From assembly GCF_900070365.1 (NCBI RefSeq), contig NZ_LN850107.1, positions 186,001 to 250,000 on the forward strand: a stretch of DNA of 64,000 nt. The letters run 5' to 3'. A program made the translations under genes and the position numbers. The stretch comes from Alloactinosynnema sp. L-07. Lineage in GTDB: Bacteria; Actinomycetota; Actinomycetes; Mycobacteriales; Pseudonocardiaceae. Of this stretch, positions 59,154-64,000 are shown in pieces. Each line of letters starts with the position of its first letter. Position 1 is the stretch's first letter. Under the pieces are notes generated by a model. It was not told the DNA's origin and did no database searches. It saw only the letters and a list, made by a program, of their open reading frames with translations.

Positions 59154-60376
59154 GCCGTCACTCCGGTACGGAGAGCTAGTTCACGCAGGCCGGGTACTTC
59201 ACGACGCCGTTCACGTGCCATCAGGTCTCGGATGAGGTTGTGGGCCGTACGACTGGTGTAAACGATCTCGGGGGCGATTCGATCGGTTTCCAGCAAGTGC
59301 AGCACTGCTAGGGCGTCTTCGTCGATCTGAGTGTGCGCCCAAGCGCTGTCGAGGTGGAACTGGGCTCGCCGTCCACGCAATCCCGTGGGCATCCGCGTGG
59401 GATCGAGTCGTTCGCTGGTGGCGAGTAGTTGGTACGGGTCATCCAGGGCAACAGCCGCCGACATGCGGTGAATGGTGACGTTGGTGGGGCCGAACGCCGT
59501 GTAGCCGATGTTGGCGTCTCGTCGGAGCTCGTCTGCAAGTCGCTGCGCCGTATCCAACCTCCCGCGGGCAGTGGCGATGTCGTTTCGCCGTGCCGCGATG
59601 ATCGCCGCAATCAACGTCAGCGCACCCGCCCAACTGATGCGGCGAGGATCATCGCCAGTCACGCTTGCAGCCGCACCGATCGCAATTTCCTCCGCAGCTG
59701 CGGCTTGGTCAAGCTTGAGCAACGCGCAAGTCATCTGGTACGCCGCGGCAGCCTGTCCGAATGGATCATCAGCGTCGTCGGCAGCCAATCTCGCGCGCTC
59801 GGCGGCAGCCCGTGCCGCCGCGCCGTCACCTATTTTGGTTGCCAGCTTCGCTTCCACTACCGCGGCATTGCATCGCAGAATCAGAGCCTGGCGTCGTTCT
59901 TGGCCCCGACTGGTGGACATCAACGCAGTGATGGCGTCTGCGACGGTGGACAGTGCGCCACCAACCTCGGCGTACCGAGCGGCTTGATAGGTCTCGTGCA
60001 ATCGCGTCACGGCCGCCGTGGTCGAGGACAAACCTTGCACAGCAACCCCATCCGAGCTGACTTCGGCAAAGTTGTCAGGCATGGGGAGCCAACGCTGCGC
60101 CAGGACCGAGCCCGTTAGTAGAGCTGTATCCCGCATTACTCCACGGCGGCTGATCGTTGCCTCAGCAGGGCCTTGTCCGAGCAGCACGTTCAGCTCATCG
60201 AGGGAGACGCCCAGCGCTTTCGCAATTCGAGGCCGCCGCCACGGTTGAGGCGTCAGAGCCCCACGTTCCCACCGCCCGACGGTGGAGAACTCCACACCAA
60301 CAGCAGAAGCGAGCCCTTCCTGAGTGAAGCCCATCGCCTCACGTCGAGCCGCGAACGCCTCGCGTTTGTCGCCCAC
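59150..60376 (-). CDS. HTH-TPR regulator (paralogue 2)
   Basis: 408 aa from the GTG at 60376, with GAGG 8 nt upstream (GTG 60385 would overlap that site). HTH AFAARREAMGFTQEGLASAV then FSTVGRWERGALTPQPWRRP, then a twin-arginine-like SRRGV segment and TPR-like helices. It is nearly identical in its HTH to 60833-62116, so the two probably recognise related operators. Coupled to the flavoprotein gene. Confidence 0.82.
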   Translation of the reverse strand: MGDKREAFAARREAMGFTQEGLASAVGVEFSTVGRWERGALTPQPWRRPRIAKALGVSLDELNVLLGQGPAEATISRRGVMRDTALLTGSVLAQRWLPMPDNFAEVSSDGVAVQGLSSTTAAVTRLHETYQAARYAEVGGALSTVADAITALMSTSRGQERRQALILRCNAAVVEAKLATKIGDGAAARAAAERARLAADDADDPFGQAAAAYQMTCALLKLDQAAAAEEIAIGAAASVTGDDPRRISWAGALTLIAAIIAARRNDIATARGRLDTAQRLADELRRDANIGYTAFGPTNVTIHRMSAAVALDDPYQLLATSERLDPTRMPTGLRGRRAQFHLDSAWAHTQIDEDALAVLHLLETDRIAPEIVYTSRTAHNLIRDLMARERRREVPGLRELALRTGVTA

Positions 60377-60458
60377 GTCGCTCACCTCGCTTGCCTGATT
60401 CAGCCACCAGCCTGGTTGGCGAGTAGCCAGGCCGCGTGTATGCCGATGCGTCCAGCGG

Positions 60459-60818
60459 TCAGGCTTCTTGTTCGATGCGCTCGAAAATGTCGATGTCCGT
60501 GGCCTTCTGCCAGTCGGGCAGGTCGTTCCAGTCCGCGACGTAGGACGGCTTCGGGTCCGGGAAGTGTTTGTAGATCTGGCCGATCCAGCACAGCGAGACG
60601 AAGCGGCCTTTCTGGTCGGAGGTGAGCTTGGCGGTGGCGCCGTCGGTGGCTCTGATGAAGGCGAGGACCTGGTCGTACACGGCGGTCGCGGCGTCGCGTT
60701 CCCACTCCGGGGTCTCCTCCCACGGAGCGATGTAGCCGGCCTTGGGTTCGCCGGGGTAGTGCTTGGTCACTCCGGCGATCCACGCCTCGCGGAACACGCG
60801 GCCACGGTCGTTATGCAT
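60459..60818 (-). CDS. Protein made of two tandem copies of a small W-P domain
   Basis: 119 aa from the ATG at 60818 (GGAGG 8 nt upstream); an ATG at 60836 overlaps the regulator stop as ATGA. The halves repeat each other: REAWIAGVTKHYPGEPKAGY then IAPWEETPEWERDAA, and SLCWIGQIYKHFPDPKPSYV then ADWNDLPDWQKAT. The W..I..v.kh+P.pk..Y...W..lP.w pattern faintly recalls bacterial RyR domains. Role unknown; its coupling mirrors the enzyme partners of the other two HTH-TPR genes. Confidence 0.65.
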   Translation of the reverse strand: MHNDRGRVFREAWIAGVTKHYPGEPKAGYIAPWEETPEWERDAATAVYDQVLAFIRATDGATAKLTSDQKGRFVSLCWIGQIYKHFPDPKPSYVADWNDLPDWQKATDIDIFERIEQEA

Positions 60819-60832
60819 TCTGTCGTCCTCCA

Positions 60833-62116
60833 TCATGCGGCGCGGTTGCCGACGAGTTCGGTGATCTCGGCGTCGAGTCGCTGGATCTGCTGGTCGGTGA
60901 GCAAAGGAGCCAGGTTCGGCTGGAGGCCGCGCAACTTGCGCGCGATGACTCCGGAGCCGGTCTGGCGGGCGGTGGCCAGGGCGGCGTCGACATAGTTCGT
61001 AACCTGGTCAGGGTCGCGACGATGCACTCCGATCATCGCCAGGTCGGTGAGCACACCGGCTTTCCGGCGAGCGGTCAGGTCGCCGGCCAGCGCATCGGTC
61101 AGGGCGGCCTCGGCGAGGTCGTAGCGGCCCAGGTTGACATAGCAGGTGCCGCGTTCCTCGGCCAGGCGGGAGCCGTCGAACCGGAGCCAGCCGCCGTTAT
61201 GGACGGATCCCCGCAGGTGCTGGACCTCGGCGGCCGTGTCGAGCGCGCGCTGGCAGGCGTCCAGGTCACCGAGACCGGCGAAGGTTTCTGCCTGCACGGC
61301 GGCGATCCACTGCCGGGTCGAGAGGGCGGGATCGCCTCGGCGGGCCAGGTTGGCGGCCAGGTCGAGCAGCGGTACGGCCTCGGCGAACCGGCGCTCGTAC
61401 ACGGCGATGAAGGCGTGCCTGGTCAACGCGCAGGCCCACAGGTCGGACGCGGCGGCCTCCTTGCCCGCTGTCGCCGCCAGCGCGTAGCAGTGGGCGGCGT
61501 CGGTGTACCGGTCGCCGTCGAAGAAGATCTCACCGGCCAGCTGGTACAGGTCGGCGGTCAGTTCGCACAGCTGCCGCCGAATGGCTGGTGTCTGCGGTCG
61601 GCGTAGAGAGGCGGTGAGCACGTCGAGTTGGGCCCGCGCCAGCGGCAGTACCTGCGCCTTGGTCGGCGACAGAGCGAACACGCGCCACAGATGGGAGTTG
61701 AGCTGGGCGAACTCCGCTGCCCCGGCCGTGTCCACCATGCCGGTGCGAGCCGCCGCAGCGAGCCGGTCGACATCGCCGAGAGCTGTCTCTTCAGCAGGCA
61801 GCGCGAGCAGCGCGCCCGTCATGCTGAACAAGCGCAGCAGGTCTCGACGGTTCATGTCGTCGGCCTCCGCAGGGTCGGGTAGTACAACGGCAACGGTAGA
61901 AGTCTGCCGGGGTGGCGTGAGCAACGCACCCAACTCGTCGAGGCTCACATCGAGCGCCTTGGCGATACGGTGGCGGCGGTACGGCTGCGGCGTCAGGTCG
62001 CCCCGTTCCCAGCGTCCGACAGTGGAGAATTCCACTCCCACTGCCGCCCCGAAGCTCTCCTGGGTGTAGCCCATCTGCTCACGCCGCGCGGCGAACGCAT
62101 CTCGCCGGTTGCCCAT
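60833..62116 (-). CDS. HTH-TPR regulator (paralogue 3)
   Basis: 427 aa from the ATG at 62116 (GAGG 8 nt upstream; GTG 62125 rejected). HTH AFAARREQMGYTQESFGAAV, then FSTVGRWERGDLTPQPYRRH; a MNRRDLLRLFSM segment near residue 90; then long TPR-like helices (SHLWRVFALSPTKAQVLPLA, ACQRALDTAAEVQHLRGS). Same architecture as the other two paralogues. Its partner is the duplicated-domain protein. Confidence 0.82.
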   Translation of the reverse strand: MGNRRDAFAARREQMGYTQESFGAAVGVEFSTVGRWERGDLTPQPYRRHRIAKALDVSLDELGALLTPPRQTSTVAVVLPDPAEADDMNRRDLLRLFSMTGALLALPAEETALGDVDRLAAAARTGMVDTAGAAEFAQLNSHLWRVFALSPTKAQVLPLARAQLDVLTASLRRPQTPAIRRQLCELTADLYQLAGEIFFDGDRYTDAAHCYALAATAGKEAAASDLWACALTRHAFIAVYERRFAEAVPLLDLAANLARRGDPALSTRQWIAAVQAETFAGLGDLDACQRALDTAAEVQHLRGSVHNGGWLRFDGSRLAEERGTCYVNLGRYDLAEAALTDALAGDLTARRKAGVLTDLAMIGVHRRDPDQVTNYVDAALATARQTGSGVIARKLRGLQPNLAPLLTDQQIQRLDAEITELVGNRAA

Positions 62117-62487
62117 GAACACCACCTCGCCCCTTGGTCACCTGCCACGATAGCCAGCTACCGGTCAAGACTGATCACCCGCTCGGCGAGCTGCACCCGT
62201 TCGGACTACCACCTCAGAAAAGTCGTTTATGCAGGTCACATGTGGTGCCGCCTCATTGTCGCCCAGTGGCCGCCTCATCGGCGCTCTGGCTGTCGTTGAT
62301 CACCGAGCGTTGACTGGCCTGGCCTGGCCGCTGTCCGGGCCGGTGTCCGCTTCGCCGCAGCCCGAGTGTCCGGAACCGTTTTGCCGAGACGTGCCGCTGA
62401 GGGGTGAGTGGTGGTGAGACCGCACTCCGCTTTGGCGGGTTCCCACTCGCGGGTGCGCTGGTGGGAGTGCTCGATCCACCGCTGTCC

Positions 62488-63873
62488 GTGAGTGCGACGC
62501 ATCAGCCCAACCTCGCTTTGACCCGTCTGGTCGAGGCATCTGGTGCGGCGAAGAAATCGTTGGCTTTCCGGCTCAACCAGCTTGCGGAGACCGCCGGGCT
62601 GAAGACGCACTACACCCACACCAGTTGGACGAACTGGATGAAGAGGGGAATGCGGCCAGCGCAGGCGGTACGCCCGCTTATCGCTCAAGTCCTCGAAGAA
62701 CGGCTCGGACGACCGGTCAGCCTGGCGGAGATCGACCTTGATCACGATCCTGGGGTCGACTCGAGTGTCGGATTGGAGTTCCCGCGCGAGCTCGGTACTG
62801 CGGTGCAAGTCGCGACCAGGTTCTGGAGCCAGGTGGACCATCGCGACAACCGAGTCCCCGGCGTCGCTGTCGTCAACTACAACACCCCGGTGCGTCGTTG
62901 GCTTGCGCTTCCCGTTGACGACACCGCCGCCTCGCGGTCACCCGCAGCCTTCCGGCGTGTTGGGAAAGCCGATGTCGTCGAACTGCTCGAAACAGCCGAA
63001 CAGGCCCGGCAGTGGGATTCTCGCTACGGGGGCGGCAACTGGCGATCGTCTCAGCTCACCGTCTGCCTCAAAGAGCGAGCGGCCCCGCTACTGCACGGCT
63101 CCTACAGCGACGCCGTCGGACGCCGGCTGTTCACCGCCACGGCGCAGCTCGCCCGGCTCGCCGGGTGGACCGCGTTCGACAATGGCGATCACGCCACCGC
63201 CCAGCGGCACTACATCCAGGCGCTGCGCCAGGCCCGCGCCGCGGGGGATGTCCAGCTCGGCGGCTACGTGTTGACCTGCATGGCCCTGCAGTGCAGCCTC
63301 GGCGGCTTCCACGACGACGCGATCGACATGGCCGACAGCGCGTTTCATCGCGTCGGCGGGCACGCCACTCCGCGCGTGAAGGGCTTCTTCAAGCTGATAG
63401 AGGCCCGCATCTGGGCGCGCAGCGGCAACGCCCGCATGGCCGACGGCGCCCTCGCCACGGCCGAGCGCCTGCTTGACGCCGCAAGCTCCCGCACCGGCGA
63501 CGACCCGGCCTGGATTGACTTCTTCGACGAGCACCGGCTCGCCTCCGACGCAGTTGAGATCCACCGCGATCTCGGTCGGCCGCGCGAGGCGCAGCGCTGG
63601 AACGAGTTAGCCGCCATGCCTACCGACACCTTCGCCAGGGCGTACGCCATCCGTCAAAGCGTCCTCGGCAGCACCTACCTGCAGGAATACCAGCCCGATC
63701 TCGAACACGCTCTGGACCACGGCCACCGCGCCGTGTCCGCTCTCGCTGTTGTCAGCTCGGCCCGCGCGGTGGACTACCTCCACGCTTTGATCTCCCGGAT
63801 GTCACGCTGGCGCACCGACCCCCACGTAGCCGAACTGACACGTCGGGTAAAGAGCGAAATATATGCGGCCTGA
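62488..63873 (+). CDS. TPR-rich transcriptional-regulator-like protein
   Basis: 461 aa from the GTG at 62488; the frame is open from 62404, but the extra residues look non-coding. It begins ATHQPNLALTRLVEASGAAK with FRLNQLAETAGLKTHYTHTS then WTNWMKRGMRP, a divergent HTH as in large Streptomyces regulators. It continues as TPR-like helices (ATAQLARLAGWTAFDNGDHA, KGFFKLIEARIWARSGNARM). Diverges from paralogue 3. It may regulate the kinase gene that follows. Confidence 0.7.
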   Translation: MSATHQPNLALTRLVEASGAAKKSLAFRLNQLAETAGLKTHYTHTSWTNWMKRGMRPAQAVRPLIAQVLEERLGRPVSLAEIDLDHDPGVDSSVGLEFPRELGTAVQVATRFWSQVDHRDNRVPGVAVVNYNTPVRRWLALPVDDTAASRSPAAFRRVGKADVVELLETAEQARQWDSRYGGGNWRSSQLTVCLKERAAPLLHGSYSDAVGRRLFTATAQLARLAGWTAFDNGDHATAQRHYIQALRQARAAGDVQLGGYVLTCMALQCSLGGFHDDAIDMADSAFHRVGGHATPRVKGFFKLIEARIWARSGNARMADGALATAERLLDAASSRTGDDPAWIDFFDEHRLASDAVEIHRDLGRPREAQRWNELAAMPTDTFARAYAIRQSVLGSTYLQEYQPDLEHALDHGHRAVSALAVVSSARAVDYLHALISRMSRWRTDPHVAELTRRVKSEIYAA

Positions 63874-63893
63874 GTACGGAAAGAGCCTTGATC

Positions 63894-64000
63894 GTGACAA
63901 CCTCTGACATACTCAAAATCAACCTTCCGAACCCTGCCCTGATAATTCTCGTCGGCTTGCAGGGGAGCGGCAAAAGCACCTTCGCATACCGGCACTTTGC
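63894..64000 (+). CDS. P-loop kinase, N-terminal fragment (partial)
   Basis: Begins at the GTG at 63894 (GGAAAG upstream; a TTG at 63888 is in frame) and runs off the right edge. The visible 35 residues include ALIILVGLQGSGKSTFAYRH, a Walker A of the polynucleotide-kinase/AAA_33 type. It may be a nucleic-acid or small-molecule kinase; the rest of the protein is needed. Confidence 0.6.
   Translation, partial: MTTSDILKINLPNPALIILVGLQGSGKSTFAYRHF

Overview
The window looks like a 64 kb piece of a very GC-rich actinomycete genome, probably Pseudonocardiaceae-like. The evidence is GC-saturated third codon positions, many GTG starts, tightly overlapping ATGA/GTGA gene junctions, an actinobacterial type IV secretion set, an actinobacterial Tad pilus set and several HTH-TPR regulators. 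The first half reads as an integrative/conjugative element or plasmid-derived island. No tRNA, rRNA or CRISPR array was seen.

Layout. 1-1154: start of a leftward gene (possible DNA methylase) and a control region with a perfect 29-bp inverted repeat built from 11-bp units. 1155-13166: rightward conjugation operon with a sigma-region-4-like regulator, VirB2-like pilin, VirB6/TrbL-like channel, PrgI-like protein, VirB4 ATPase, VirD4 coupling ATPase, replication-relaxation protein and a lytic transglycosylase/NlpC wall hydrolase. 13153-17146: small accessory genes, including a RAMA-domain protein, and a two-winged-helix protein with an Asp-rich pentapeptide repeat and an apparent frameshift. 17198-18959: complete IS1182-family element. 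19306-29287: leftward accessory operon containing a RAMA gene split by a complete IS21-family element (21558-24488), duplicated small families, and a MoxR ATPase/VWA pair. 29288-33075: operator-rich region and an integrase / HTH / degenerate-recombinase trio. 33901-46967: complete-looking Tad (type IVb) pilus operon with its prepilin peptidase and a giant LysM-BTAD protein.

46986-64000: accessory genes dominated by HTH-TPR regulators, each overlapping a partner enzyme gene by 4 bp (Nudix, flavoprotein, duplicated-domain protein). Between them lies an 11-gene rightward operon (50150-58567): unknown protein, QueC, reverse-transcriptase-like protein, mini formylglycine-enzyme-fold protein, a CSxxK/TgtA5-like small protein, GT2, radical SAM, phosphoribosyltransferase, GT4, 5'-3' exonuclease and PIG-L deacetylase. 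I do not recognise this combination as a described system. The enzymology (7-deazaguanine synthase, PRPP-type transferase, glycosyltransferases, deacetylase, radical SAM, nuclease) suggests making or attaching a modified nucleobase or sugar, and the RT/FGE-fold pair resembles part of a diversity-generating retroelement. The window ends in the first codons of a P-loop kinase.

The most checkable results are direct readings. Removing the IS21 element and one copy of its 6-bp duplication restores an intact 275-codon gene. The IS1182 element has 13-bp inverted repeats and a 6-bp duplication. A VirB6-like protein carries eight QxxLPL-type motifs resembling sliding-clamp-binding peptides.
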